The notes under the pieces: model-generated
Databases searched by the model: none
Seen by the model: the letters and a program-made list of their open reading frames with translations, nothing else
What the model was told of the DNA's origin: nothing
Shown here: in pieces, positions 1 to 8,853 of the stretch
Position numbering within the stretch: the first letter of the stretch is position 1
Layout of the letters: the number at the start of each line of letters is the position of its first letter
Source: AC-32 sp045806105
GTDB taxonomy: Bacteria > Actinomycetota > Thermoleophilia > Gaiellales > Gaiellaceae
NCBI GenBank assembly: GCA_045806105.1
Contig: JBJMJY010000068.1
Location: 1-20,349, forward strand
DNA: 20,349 nt
Direction: 5' to 3'
Made by a program: the position numbers and the translations under genes

Positions 1-594
1 ACGACGATGCTGGCGGTGGTGATCGGCGCCCCCGCGGCATATGCCCTTGCCCGGCTTCGCTTCCGAGGGCGGCAGGTGATGGCTGCCGCGATTCTGTCGA
101 TCTCCGTCTTTCCGCAGATTGCCATCCTCTCGCCGCTCTTCCTGCTTCTCCGTGCGGCGCGCCTCATCGACACCTATCCAGGCCTCGTGCTTCCGTACAT
201 GACCTTTTCGATGCCGCTCGCCATCTGGCTGATGGCGGCGTTCTTCCGGCAGCTGCCACGCGATCTCGAGGAAGCGGCGATGATGGACGGCGCCACCCGG
301 GCACGGGCCGCGCTCGAGATCATGTTGCCGCTGGCGGCTCCGGGCATCGCCACCAGCGCCATCCTGGTGTTCCTGTACGCCTGGAACGAGTTTCTGTTCG
401 CACTCTCGTTCACGCTGGGACCCGATCGCCAGACGGTCCCCGTCGCCATCGCGCTCTTCCGTGGTCAGTATCAGGTGCCGTGGGGACAGGTGCTCGCCGC
501 TGCTGTCGTGGCCTCGCTGCCGGTGGCGGTTATCGTCCTGGCGTTTCAGCGCCGGATCGTGAGCGGCTTGACGGCGGGCGCCGTGAAGGGTTGA
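1..594 (+). CDS. Carbohydrate ABC transporter permease, MalG type (5' end outside window)
   Basis: Inner-membrane permease of a sugar ABC importer. The reading frame is open from base 1, so the gene starts upstream of the window; the ATG at base 7 is probably internal. The visible 198 codons hold several hydrophobic helices and the cytoplasmic EAA loop (EEAAMMDGAT, then LPLAAPG), which docks onto the ATPase. The C-terminus ends LTAGAVKG, exactly as in the second MalG-type permease at 1807-2727, and both share a TVPVAI and QVPWGQ stretch before it, so the two are paralogues. The ATPase gene follows after 6 nt, so the two are co-transcribed. The substrate cannot be read from this fragment; a sugar or polyol is usual for the family. 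Confidence 0.93.
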   Translation, partial: TTMLAVVIGAPAAYALARLRFRGRQVMAAAILSISVFPQIAILSPLFLLLRAARLIDTYPGLVLPYMTFSMPLAIWLMAAFFRQLPRDLEEAAMMDGATRARAALEIMLPLAAPGIATSAILVFLYAWNEFLFALSFTLGPDRQTVPVAIALFRGQYQVPWGQVLAAAVVASLPVAVIVLAFQRRIVSGLTAGAVKG

Positions 595-600
595 GCCTGG

Positions 601-1797
<1,197 letters not shown>

Positions 1798-1806
1798 AGC
1801 AGCCTG

Positions 1807-2727
1807 CTAGCCCTTGACCGCGCCGGCGGTCAAGCCGGCGAGGATGCGCTTCTGCAGGATGAGCGTCGCGAGGATCAGCGGCAACGTCACGATCACCGTC
1901 GCGGCCATGATCTGGCCCCATGGCACCTGGAAGGCGTTGCCGCCCGGCGGCGTAAACGAGACGATGGCGACCGGCACGGTGTAGTGCGAAGGCGTCTGGA
2001 TGAACGAGACCGCGTATAGGTACTCGTTCCAAGCGGCGATGAACGCGAGCAGGCCGGTCGTCACGAGGCCGGGCGCGATGAGCGGTAGGAGAACCTTGTA
2101 GAAGACCTGCAACGGCGTCGCTCCGTCCACGTACGCCGCCTCTTCCAGCTCGCCCGGGAGCGCGCGCATGAAGCTCGTCAGCACCCACACCGTGAACGGC
2201 AGCGTGAAGATCAGGTAGGTCAGGACCAGTGAGCCGAGCTTGTCGTAAAGATGGAAGTTGCTGATCATCGTGTAGAGCGCGCCCAGGATGGCGATCTGCG
2301 GGAAGATCGTCATCGAGAGCATCAGGTAGAGCACGAAGGTGCGGCCGTGGAAGCGAAAGCGGCCGAGCGCGTAGGCAGCGAGCGAGCCGATCGCGAGCGA
2401 GATCAACGTCACCGAGCCGGCCACGATCGTCGAGTTCAGCAGCGCGTGCCGGAAGAAGCTCGAGTTCAGGACCTGGCTGAAGTTCTCCCAGGTCGGGTCG
2501 GTCGGCCAGTACTTGATCGGCGTGGTGAATAGGTCCGAGGCCGGCATGAAGGCGGACCGCACCGCCCAGTAGAACGGGAACAGCGCGTAGATGAAGATCG
2601 CTGCGATCAGGATCCAGAACGGGATCTTGACCAGCGCGCGGCCGACCGGCGAGCGCCGGAACGCGCGCGACCGGCTGACCGGCCGTGCTGGTGCGCGTGC
2701 GGCCTCGGTCTCCGCCGCAGTGCTCAT
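1807..2727 (-). CDS. Carbohydrate ABC transporter permease, MalG type
   Basis: 306-residue inner-membrane permease, the second membrane subunit of the binding protein-MalF-MalG operon. After a basic N-terminus of about 35 residues there are about six hydrophobic helices; the first is near 35-60. The EAA loop is at about 195-220 (EEAAYVDGAT, then LPLIAPG). It is of normal length for MalG/SugB-type subunits. Its ATG overlaps the stop of the upstream MalF-type gene in an ATGA (2724-2727), so translation is coupled. It is the last gene of the operon and converges on the ATPase gene. It is a paralogue of the permease at 1-594, with an identical LTAGAVKG terminus. Substrate by association with the binding protein: an alpha-glucoside such as trehalose or maltose (inference). 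Confidence 0.95.
   Translation of the reverse strand: MSTAAETEAARAPARPVSRSRAFRRSPVGRALVKIPFWILIAAIFIYALFPFYWAVRSAFMPASDLFTTPIKYWPTDPTWENFSQVLNSSFFRHALLNSTIVAGSVTLISLAIGSLAAYALGRFRFHGRTFVLYLMLSMTIFPQIAILGALYTMISNFHLYDKLGSLVLTYLIFTLPFTVWVLTSFMRALPGELEEAAYVDGATPLQVFYKVLLPLIAPGLVTTGLLAFIAAWNEYLYAVSFIQTPSHYTVPVAIVSFTPPGGNAFQVPWGQIMAATVIVTLPLILATLILQKRILAGLTAGAVKG
1813..1834. repeat. Inverted repeat at the convergent gene junction
   Basis: Perfect 8-bp arms (cttgaccg / cggtcaag) with a 6-nt loop lie inside the last codons of the - strand permease, 15 bp from the stop of the + strand ATPase. The two genes converge with only 9 nt between stops. The stem could help end transcription from the + strand side, but there is no T tract and the sequence also encodes the conserved GLTAGAVKG tail, so it may be a by-product of coding. 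Confidence 0.3.
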
Positions 2728-3653
2728 TCCTCGGTCACCCGCATGAAGACCATGTAGACGACGACGAACAGCGAGATGATCAGGAAGATCGCGACGCTGA
2801 TCGCCGCCCCGTAGCCAACGTGGCCGTCACCAACGATCGTGCTCTGCGCGTAGGTCGCCATCGTCTGCGTGTCCTGGCGGTTGCCGAAGAAGACGTTGAA
2901 GACGTCGAACACGCGCAGCGCGTCTAGCGTGCGGAAGATCAGCGTGACGAGGATCGCCGGACGCAGCAGCGGCAACGTGATCCGCCAGAACTGCTGCAGC
3001 TGACTCGCCCCGTCGACGTTGGCCGCCTCGTAGAGGTCGCGCGGAATCACTTGCAGGCCGGCCAGCAGCAGCAGCGCGACGAACGGCGTCGTCTTCCAGA
3101 TATCGACGGCGCAGACGGACGCAAGTGAGGTCGCCGGGTCGGAGATCCAGGCGTGAGGGTGCGAGATGATGTGGAGCTTCAGCAGGATGTCGTTGATGAC
3201 GCCGAAGACGTCGTCGAGCATCCACTGCCACATCCGTGCGGCAACCACGGTCGGGATTGCCCAGGGCACGAGCATCACGGCACGCATCACGCCGCGCCCC
3301 TTGAAGCTGGAGTTGACGACGAGCGCGATGATCAGCCCCAGCACGAACTCGAAGGACACGGTGATCAGGGTGAACTTGAGCGTCAGCCAGGCGGCGTCGC
3401 GGAAGAACGTGTCGTGCCAGAGGGTGCGGTAGTTCTCGAGGCCGACCCGCTTCGTTGGCTCGAGCCCGGCCAGGAACTCCTGGTTCGTGAAGCTCTGGTA
3501 GACGGTCTTGCCGAGCGGATAGAGCGCGACGAACGCGACAACCGCGAGCGAGGGCAGGAGCAGGATCCAACCGATGCGCGTCTGGCGACGCTGGAGCTTC
3601 GTCCGGCGCCGCCGGCGGTGAGGAGCGGGGGCTGGGGTGGCTACCGTGCTCAC
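2724..3653 (-). CDS. Carbohydrate ABC transporter permease, MalF type
   Basis: 309-residue permease, partner of the MalG-type subunit. A very basic N-terminus (residues 12-26, RRRRR and more) precedes the first helix (27-50); the MalF-type periplasmic segment after it contains NYRTLWHDT, and the EAA loop is at about 209-235 (EAANVDGAS, then LPLLRPA). The start taken is GTG at 3651-3653: no good Shine-Dalgarno is visible, but no better start exists before the first helix. The gene lies 59 bp after the binding-protein stop, with a perfect stem-loop in between. A possible 11-codon reading frame ends in a GTGA overlap with this start, which could bring ribosomes to it (see findings). Downstream it overlaps the MalG-type gene by 4 nt. 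Confidence 0.94.
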   Translation of the reverse strand: MSTVATPAPAPHRRRRRTKLQRRQTRIGWILLLPSLAVVAFVALYPLGKTVYQSFTNQEFLAGLEPTKRVGLENYRTLWHDTFFRDAAWLTLKFTLITVSFEFVLGLIIALVVNSSFKGRGVMRAVMLVPWAIPTVVAARMWQWMLDDVFGVINDILLKLHIISHPHAWISDPATSLASVCAVDIWKTTPFVALLLLAGLQVIPRDLYEAANVDGASQLQQFWRITLPLLRPAILVTLIFRTLDALRVFDVFNVFFGNRQDTQTMATYAQSTIVGDGHVGYGAAISVAIFLIISLFVVVYMVFMRVTEE

Positions 3654-3662
3654 GCGAATGAG

Positions 3663-3694
3663 CGAGGGAGGATGACAGGTGCCATCCTCCCTCG
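3663..3694 (-). promoter_or_regulatory. Intercistronic stem-loop between binding-protein and permease genes
   Basis: A perfect 12-bp inverted repeat (3663-3674 with 3683-3694) with an 8-nt loop lies between the stop of the binding-protein gene (3713) and the start of the MalF-type gene (3653). In sugar ABC operons a stem-loop here commonly protects or terminates the upstream transcript, so binding protein is made in excess over permease, as between malE and malF. There is no T tract, so partial termination or 3'-end protection fits better than a full terminator. The function is inference; the repeat itself is exact. Confidence 0.6.
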
Positions 3695-3712
3695 GCTAGA
3701 CCTAGGTCGCTT

Positions 3713-5062
<1,350 letters not shown>

Positions 5063-5095
5063 TCTCCCACGTCCTTTCTGTAGACCCCTTGCCCG

Positions 5096-5119
5096 GACGG
5101 CTTGCGCCGTCAACGTTGA
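5096..5119 (-). promoter_or_regulatory. Candidate operator and 5' hairpin upstream of the sugar operon
   Basis: A perfect 10-bp palindrome, tcaacgttga (5110-5119), sits about 48 bp before the binding-protein start. A central CG flanked by A/T is the layout of LacI/GalR-family operators, which often control sugar importers, but no such regulator gene is in the window. Overlapping it, 5096-5101 and 5106-5111 form a 6-bp hairpin with a GCAA tetraloop on the - strand. A TTGACT hexamer (5136-5141, - strand) could be a -35, but I see no convincing -10 at the right spacing. Confidence 0.35.
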
Positions 5120-5173
5120 ACCTCCCCGATATGGGAGTCAAGCAGCAAAACTACCGTTCTGGGAACCGCGGCG

Positions 5174-5959
5174 CTAGCGGCCGAGCGGCTCGCGCGCCGG
5201 CGAGCCGGCGAGGCGGGCCTTGAGACGGAGGATCGCCTTCGTGTGCAGCTGCGAGACCCGCGACTCCGTCACGCCGAGCACCTCGCCGATCTCGCGCAGC
5301 GTCAATTCCTCGTAGTAGTAGAGCGTCACGACGAGCTTCTCCCGCTCGGGCAGCCGCGCGATCGCCTCGCCGAGCGCCTCCTTCAACTCGGTCTGCGCGA
5401 GCTCTGCCTGCGGCTCCGGGCCCTGGGTGTCCTCGATCGTGTCGATCAGGGCGACCTGGTCGCCGCCCGTCGAGGAGATCGTCCAGAGCTCGTCGAGCGC
5501 GGCGATCGAGGAGCGGCCGATCTCGGAGAGGCTGTCGTCGAGATCGTCGGTGCTGATGCCGAGCTTCTCGGAGATCTCCTCGTCGGTGGGGGCACGGTGG
5601 AGCTTGCGCTCGAGCTCGCCGATGGCGCGCTCGATGTCGCGCGCCCGCGAGCGAACCGAGCGCGGCACCCAGTCCAGTGCTCGCAGCTCGTCGATGATCG
5701 AGCCCTTGATGCGAGCAATCGCGTAGGTCTCGAACTTGATGTCGCGGTCGGGGTCGAAGCGCTCGATCGCGCCGATCAGGCCGAGCAGGCCGTAGGACAC
5801 GAGGTCGTTCTCGTCCACGTGCGCTGGCAGTCCGCTGCCAAGGCGGCCGGCGACGTACTTGACCAGCGGCGCGTAGGTGAGGATGAGCCGGTCGCGGATC
5901 CCCTGGTCCTTGGTTTTCCTGTACTCGCGCCAGAGAGGCTGGGTGTCGTCCTGCGCCAC
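5174..5959 (-). CDS. whiG: RNA polymerase sigma factor, WhiG/FliA family
   Basis: Alternative sigma-28-type factor of 261 residues, the usual length. Region 2 spans about 20-90 (LILTYAPLVKYVAGRLG, DLVSYGLLGLIGAIERFDP, then FETYAIARIKGSIIDELR), region 3 about 95-150 (DWVPRSVRSRARDIERAI, then APTDEEISEKLGIS) and region 4 about 205-255 (LPEREKLVVTLYYYEELTLREIGEVLGVTESRVSQLHTKA, interrupted here only for description). In streptomycetes WhiG controls sporulation and FliA controls flagella elsewhere; no flagellar or sporulation gene is in the window, so the regulon is unknown. The start is GTG at 5957-5959, without a Shine-Dalgarno but with TATTCT exactly 6 nt upstream, suggesting leaderless transcription. 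It follows the small membrane-protein gene by 16 nt. The symbol reflects family, not a proven orthologue. Confidence 0.9.
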   Translation of the reverse strand: MAQDDTQPLWREYRKTKDQGIRDRLILTYAPLVKYVAGRLGSGLPAHVDENDLVSYGLLGLIGAIERFDPDRDIKFETYAIARIKGSIIDELRALDWVPRSVRSRARDIERAIGELERKLHRAPTDEEISEKLGISTDDLDDSLSEIGRSSIAALDELWTISSTGGDQVALIDTIEDTQGPEPQAELAQTELKEALGEAIARLPEREKLVVTLYYYEELTLREIGEVLGVTESRVSQLHTKAILRLKARLAGSPAREPLGR

Positions 5960-5965
5960 GCGTAG

Positions 5966-5971
5966 AGAATA
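5966..5971 (-). promoter_or_regulatory. -10-like hexamer of the sigma factor gene (probable leaderless start)
   Basis: TATTCT lies exactly 6 nt before the GTG start, so transcription would begin at or next to the start codon. No Shine-Dalgarno and no clear -35 are visible. It sits in the short gap after the upstream small gene, so co-transcription with that gene is also possible. Confidence 0.35.
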
Positions 5972-5975
5972 CGGC

Positions 5976-6173
5976 TCAGGACCGCCGTTTCCTCAGGTTG
6001 CGGATGCTGAGGGTGAGCAACCAGAGCCCGATCGCACCAGCTGCGAGGACCACCACGACCAGCATCGGCTCGTCGTCGATGGCCTCCGCGGCCGCGGCCG
6101 CGATCCCCGCGAACACGACCGCGAGGACGAAGAAGAGCGCGCCGAGCGAGGGCCGCGGGGGCGGCGGAGCCAT
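5976..6173 (-). CDS. Small two-helix membrane protein of unknown function
   Basis: 65 residues: a proline-rich start (MAPPPPRPS), a hydrophobic helix at about 10-30, an acidic linker (EAIDDEP), a second helix at about 37-55 and a basic tail (RNLRKRRS). By the positive-inside rule the tail would be cytoplasmic. I do not recognise a family. The ATG has no Shine-Dalgarno, but TACAGT lies exactly 6 nt upstream, as expected for a leaderless gene. It precedes the sigma factor gene by 16 nt on the same strand, so it may be co-expressed; a link such as a membrane anchor for signalling is only a guess. Divergent from tRNA-Trp. Confidence 0.7.
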   Translation of the reverse strand: MAPPPPRPSLGALFFVLAVVFAGIAAAAAEAIDDEPMLVVVVLAAGAIGLWLLTLSIRNLRKRRS

Positions 6174-6179
6174 GGACGG

Positions 6180-6185
6180 ACTGTA
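6180..6185 (-). promoter_or_regulatory. -10-like hexamer of the small membrane-protein gene (probable leaderless start)
   Basis: TACAGT, then exactly 6 nt, then ATG at 6171-6173. No Shine-Dalgarno is present. The spacing matches that seen before three other genes in the window. Confidence 0.35.
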
Positions 6186-6198
6186 GAGGCGCCACGGT

Positions 6199-6204
6199 TA
6201 CAAT
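6199..6204 (+). promoter_or_regulatory. -10 element of the tRNA-Trp promoter
   Basis: TACAAT matches the TATAAT consensus at five of six positions and lies 15 nt before the tRNA 5' end, so a start near 6211 would give a leader of about 9 nt. The -35 is poor (TGGACG at a 20-nt spacing is the nearest resemblance). Confidence 0.45.
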
Positions 6205-6219
6205 CGCCCTCGCAACCCT

Positions 6220-6292
6220 AGGGGCGTAGCTCAACTGGCAGAGCACCGGTCTCCAAAACCGGGGGTTGCAGGTTCGAGTCCTGCCGCCCCTG
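6220..6292 (+). tRNA. tRNA-Trp (anticodon CCA)
   Basis: Complete 73-nt cloverleaf. Acceptor aggggcg (6220-6226) pairs with cgcccct (6285-6291), discriminator G at 6292. D stem gctc/gagc, anticodon stem ccggt/accgg around loop ctccaaa with CCA at 6253-6255, variable loop gggtt, T stem gcagg/cctgc with ttcgagt. The 3' CCA is not encoded. The anticodon reads UGG, tryptophan. In many actinobacteria secE-nusG follows tRNA-Trp; here a gene-poor accessory stretch follows instead. Confidence 0.97.
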
Positions 6293-6478
6293 TATCCAGT
6301 GAGTAACCCACTCGCCTGCGAGCCATCGGCGCAGGAGATCGTCCTTCGCGTGATAGGCCACGGCTCCAAGGAGGATCGACGCCTCCCAAAGAGACCGAAG
6401 GCTCGCGACGGCTTTTGAGGTAAAGCCCGCCGCGGAGTTCATGAAGGACGACGCGGCAGATTGCGAGGCAGCGGCCGC

Positions 6479-6709
6479 TCAGCTCCCAGATCGCTGACCA
6501 GCGCGTTTCAGCGCGGAGTTCAAGATCGGCGTCCGGCGGTGCACTTCGATGACGCGATCGACCTCCGCCGCAAGCGCCGCGACGTGCGCGTCGATGAGTG
6601 GTTGACGGAGCGCGTCCAGCCGGGCGTGCGCGGCGGCAACTTCCTCGCGCAGCTCTGTGATGTCGGGTGGAAGTTCTCGAGCCTCGACCCGTGGCTCTAG
6701 TTCGCACAT
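6479..6709 (-). CDS. Hypothetical small helical protein
   Basis: 76 residues, strongly helical and charged, with a heptad-like pattern (DITELREEVAAAHARLDALR, then HVAALAAEVDRVIEVHRR), so probably a short coiled coil; the C-terminus is basic (ALKRAGQRSGS). No cysteines except Cys2, no signal peptide or membrane helix. The ATG at 6707-6709 has only a weak GCAGG just before it. No family recognised. A 23-bp repeat shared with 9403-9425 lies 25 bp upstream. The opposite strand also has an open frame here, but its composition is far less protein-like. Confidence 0.5.
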   Translation of the reverse strand: MCELEPRVEARELPPDITELREEVAAAHARLDALRQPLIDAHVAALAAEVDRVIEVHRRTPILNSALKRAGQRSGS

Positions 6710-6733
6710 GCCTGCGAAGGTAGTGCTGGGGCG

Positions 6734-6756
6734 GGGCGGCGAGCCGAACGCCTAGC
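6734..6756 (+). repeat. 23-bp dispersed repeat, copy 1
   Basis: Identical over all 23 bases to 9403-9425, same orientation; an 18-of-19 match to its core lies at 7698-7716. The core can fold as ggcg...cgcc and ends in ctag. This copy carries the stop codon of the 33-residue gene on the - strand; the 7698-7716 match carries the stop of the + strand gene 7411-7716. An exact 23-mer is far beyond chance in 20 kb. Confidence 0.75.
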
Positions 6757-6853
6757 GCCAAAGAAAGCGCCAGAAGCCGGAGCGTCCTAGCGCTCGGCCA
6801 AGGACCTTGTTCTTGGCCCGCCGGGTGATCCGCTTCGGGCTACCGGATGCCAC
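6752..6853 (-). CDS. 33-residue basic protein, hypothetical
   Basis: Very small basic protein from GTG at 6851-6853: VASGSPKRITRRAKNK, then VLGRALGRSGFWRFLWR. The N-terminal half is Arg/Lys-rich, the C-terminal half aromatic (FWRFLWR). I have an impression that short proteins with an RRAKN...GFWRxLW pattern occur in other actinobacteria, but I cannot confirm that here. The frame remains open upstream, but that part overlaps the excalibur gene in another frame, so the GTG 54 nt after the excalibur stop is preferred. No strong Shine-Dalgarno. The stop codon lies within the 23-bp repeat at 6734-6756. Nucleic-acid or membrane binding is conceivable from composition only. Confidence 0.45.
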   Translation of the reverse strand: MASGSPKRITRRAKNKVLGRALGRSGFWRFLWR

Positions 6854-6906
6854 GGCCTGAACATCGCCCAAGACACGAGCCGACCGGTACAGCGAGCTGC
6901 GGAGGC

Positions 6907-7200
6907 TCAATGCTTCTCGCAGGCGACACCGTCGTGATCGGCATCGAGTCGCCCGTTGTGCGATGTCCCGAAGTTGTAGAGCCGAGTGCTGCGCCTGAAG
7001 TTCGTGACGGGATTCGTGCCGCTGCGCGTGTGGTCGTGAGCACGGAGCTTGCCAACGCCATGGGGATACGTCTTGTGGACGCTCGTGCAGTTCGTCCACC
7101 AGGCGGCCCTGGCAGCCGAAGCCGAACGAGCACTGGTCCCGAAGGCGGCCAGAACACCTAGAGCCACTACGACACCCGTGATTACAACTGTCCTGAACAT
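6907..7200 (-). CDS. Secreted excalibur-domain calcium-binding-type protein
   Basis: 97 residues. Residues 1-30 form a signal peptide (hydrophobic core VVITGVVVALGVLAAF, then a small-residue cleavage region). The mature part is an excalibur domain: NCTSVHKTYPHGVG (37-50) and the diagnostic acidic loop LDADHDGVACEK (85-96), related to calcium-binding DxDxDG loops; Cys38 and Cys94 probably form a disulphide. Excalibur domains are found on extracellular bacterial proteins, often beside nucleases or wall-binding domains; here the domain stands alone. The ATG is at 7198-7200 with a purine-rich leader (gagagcaagg). The 33-residue gene lies downstream on the same strand. Confidence 0.85.
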   Translation of the reverse strand: MFRTVVITGVVVALGVLAAFGTSARSASAARAAWWTNCTSVHKTYPHGVGKLRAHDHTRSGTNPVTNFRRSTRLYNFGTSHNGRLDADHDGVACEKH

Positions 7201-7397
7201 GTCCTTGCTCTCTTGGTGATGCTGCAGAGGATCGGCGCGGCGACGTCGTCGGTCAATGGGCCATGTGGCTCAAATGCACCGGGGTGCGACCTAAGGAGTT
7301 CCGATCGGTGCGCCGAACTCCCTGACCTCGACGAGCCGGCGGAGGTCGTCTACTCCCCGGAGTGCAGCGCGCGAGAGTTCGGGTCCGCCCGATCCCT

Positions 7398-7403
7398 TAG
7401 GAT
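7398..7403 (+). promoter_or_regulatory. -10-like hexamer before the gene at 7411
   Basis: TAGGAT, then 7 nt, then GTG. The same bases offer an AGGA 8 nt before the GTG, so this could be either a leaderless promoter or a Shine-Dalgarno; the sequence alone does not decide. Confidence 0.25.
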
Positions 7404-7410
7404 CGAAGGG

Positions 7411-7716
7411 GTGGAGCGAGTTGTCGTGACGGCGCGACTAAAGCCCGGCAGCGAGGACGCCGCCGCTGACATCGTGCGCTCGGGACCGCCCTATGACCCT
7501 GGAGAGATCGGGCTCATTCGACACGGTGTCTACCTGGGCGGCTCGGAGGTCGTCTTCGTATTCGAGGGCCCGAACCTGGAGCAGGAGCTGCTGGATCTCC
7601 TCAATGACCGCACTGCCTCGGCCGCGTTCGCGGTATGGGGGCCGCTCCTAGAGGGATCGCCTTTGATAGCACACGAGCTTTTCTATTGGGAGGCGCCCGG
7701 CGAGCCGAGCGCCTAG
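7411..7716 (+). CDS. Small alpha/beta protein, hypothetical (ferredoxin-like fold suspected)
   Basis: 101 residues from GTG at 7411: MERVVVTARLKPGSEDAAADIV, interrupted by a Pro/Gly-rich loop, then RHGVYLGGSEVVFVFEGP, a helix and AVWGPLLEGSPLIAHELFYWE. The beta-alpha-beta spacing and final strand resemble small dimeric alpha/beta-barrel proteins, the same broad fold as GYD proteins, but I recognise no specific family. The frame is open back to 7213, yet residues before 7411 look non-coding (Cys/Ser-rich, unstructured), so GTG 7411 with AGGA 8 nt upstream is preferred. The last codons (PGEPSA, stop) fall in a near copy of the 23-bp repeat. Confidence 0.6.
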   Translation: MERVVVTARLKPGSEDAAADIVRSGPPYDPGEIGLIRHGVYLGGSEVVFVFEGPNLEQELLDLLNDRTASAAFAVWGPLLEGSPLIAHELFYWEAPGEPSA

Positions 7717-7787
7717 GACACTTCCCAAGCGCCGCCGTGACTCCGAGCTTGCGCGAGGGCTCCCCTCGCCTCTAGTCCTGCTGTGGG

Positions 7788-7935
7788 TTAGGACTTCTTG
7801 CCGACCCCGAACCACGCCACGAGGGCCGGCCATGAGGCCAATGTCCTTGTGCACGGGGAGGAGGTTGAGAGGAGTAGACTGGTTGGACTGGCCCTGCGGC
7901 CAGAGAGCACTGGCCGAAAGCCCGAAGGCCACCAA
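7788..7935 (-). pseudogene. Frameshifted remnant of a small hydrophobic protein gene
   Basis: On the - strand, from TTG at 7935, one frame reads LVAFGLSASALWPQGQSNQS, then TPLNLLPVHKDIGLMAG. At a CCC run near 7827 a second frame continues naturally as LVAWFGVGKKS followed by TAA (7788-7790). Removing one C joins the two into MAGLVAWFGVGKKS. Without that change the first frame runs on through low-complexity residues. I do not recognise the family; two short hydrophobic stretches suggest a small membrane or exported protein. No convincing start codon or Shine-Dalgarno is seen and an in-frame stop lies just upstream, so the 5' part may be lost too. A sequencing error is the alternative. The rest of 7717-8291 shows no gene I can support. 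Confidence 0.35.
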
Positions 7936-8291
7936 CGCGCGTTGTCGCGCGAGGCGATGAGCCTAGGCGAACAGAGTTCTAGTTGCGGGGCCAGCACTCT
8001 TTGCGGCTTTGCCTGAGCGACTGAAATTTCGACTGCTCGCGTCTACTCGTCGGCCGGGCGGCGAGATCGTCGCCGGTTAACCGCTCTTTCGGCCATGGTT
8101 GACCGCGCGGGGTCACGAGGTAGAGGGCGCCTTCCTGTCGCCTTCGCCGAGAGGCTCTACACGAGGTGCTGACACGAAGCTGGAGTGCGCACGACATCGA
8201 GCTTGCGCACCCCACCCTTCCCAAAGAGCCGGTGAGGGAGAGAGGGACTTTCGCCCCTCCCTCCTCTGCCCATGCCCAGTCTGGCCTGGAG

Positions 8292-8558
8292 CTAGCGCTT
8301 GCTCGGCGCTGTCGCTAGCAGCATCTCCGGCGAGATCTCGCGGAGGATGAACTCGTCGTAGCCGAACAGCGTCGCCGCGATCGAAGAAATGAGGCGCGCC
8401 CCGTCGAGGGGAGTCAGATGCTCCTTCTCGACGGCGGCCTGAATCTCCTTGTTGAGCCGCTGGGCGACCTGCCATTTCGGCTCGATCGTGCGTCCAAAGT
8501 CAGTCGGCTTCATCGAAGCGAACTGCTGGACGAGAGACGGTGTGACCGTTGCCGCCAT
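8292..8558 (-). CDS. Hypothetical small helical protein
   Basis: 88 residues, soluble, mostly helical: MAATVTPSLVQQFASMKPTD, a central charged helix (WQVAQRLNKEIQAAVEKEHL), then LDGARLISSIAATLFGYDEF and a tail EISPEMLLATAPSKR. No cysteines, signal peptide or membrane helix. The start is well supported: ATG at 8556-8558 with AGGGGG 6 nt upstream. No family recognised and no operon partner; neighbours are a non-coding stretch and the HIRAN-like gene on the same strand. Confidence 0.75.
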   Translation of the reverse strand: MAATVTPSLVQQFASMKPTDFGRTIEPKWQVAQRLNKEIQAAVEKEHLTPLDGARLISSIAATLFGYDEFILREISPEMLLATAPSKR

Positions 8559-8637
8559 TAGAAACCCCCTAAGTCGGGTAACGGTACGACCCCAAGCCTA
8601 GCGGCGGGCGGGGCCGCGAAACGCCGGTTTCCCGCTC

Positions 8638-8664
8638 TTTGCGGAAGCCTGATTTCCCTGCAAA
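8638..8664. repeat. Imperfect hairpin in the 8559-8853 intergenic region
   Basis: tttgc (8638-8642) pairs with gcaaa (8660-8664) and ggaa (8643-8646) with ttcc (8654-8657), leaving a 2-nt bulge and a 7-nt loop. It lies in a 295-bp gap between two - strand genes. There is no T tract. The remainder of the gap shows only GC-rich sequence with no convincing gene on either strand. Confidence 0.3.
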
Positions 8665-8853
8665 GTGCGCCAAAAACGAGTCTCGGGAGGCTCGGATCGC
8701 GGTTCGCGTGTATGGCCCTGCGAGCGCGCCGCTGGCCCGCTCGGCCAGGAGCAGCCGAAGCCGTAGAGCTGCGCGGCGCGAGAGCCGACGACGTAGAGCT
8801 CGTGCCCGACGTCGCACGCCCGAGAGCCGTGGCCGGGCCGGCGTCGCCGGCGG

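Noticed and set aside
6273..6292. Search for a second copy of the tRNA-Trp 3' end as an attachment-site scar
   Set aside because: No second copy found by eye in the window, so an integrated element cannot be delimited.
6218..6442. A - strand frame running across tRNA-Trp, with a QDSNLQPP...ETGALPVELRP ending
   Set aside because: This ending is the well-known false translation of a tRNA read antisense; the N-terminal 50 residues look somewhat protein-like but have no ribosome binding site.
5776..6761. Other - strand frames over the tRNA (RTRTCNPRFWRP and GLEPATPGFGDRCS)
   Set aside because: Also classic antisense-tRNA artefacts; they overlap better supported genes on both sides.
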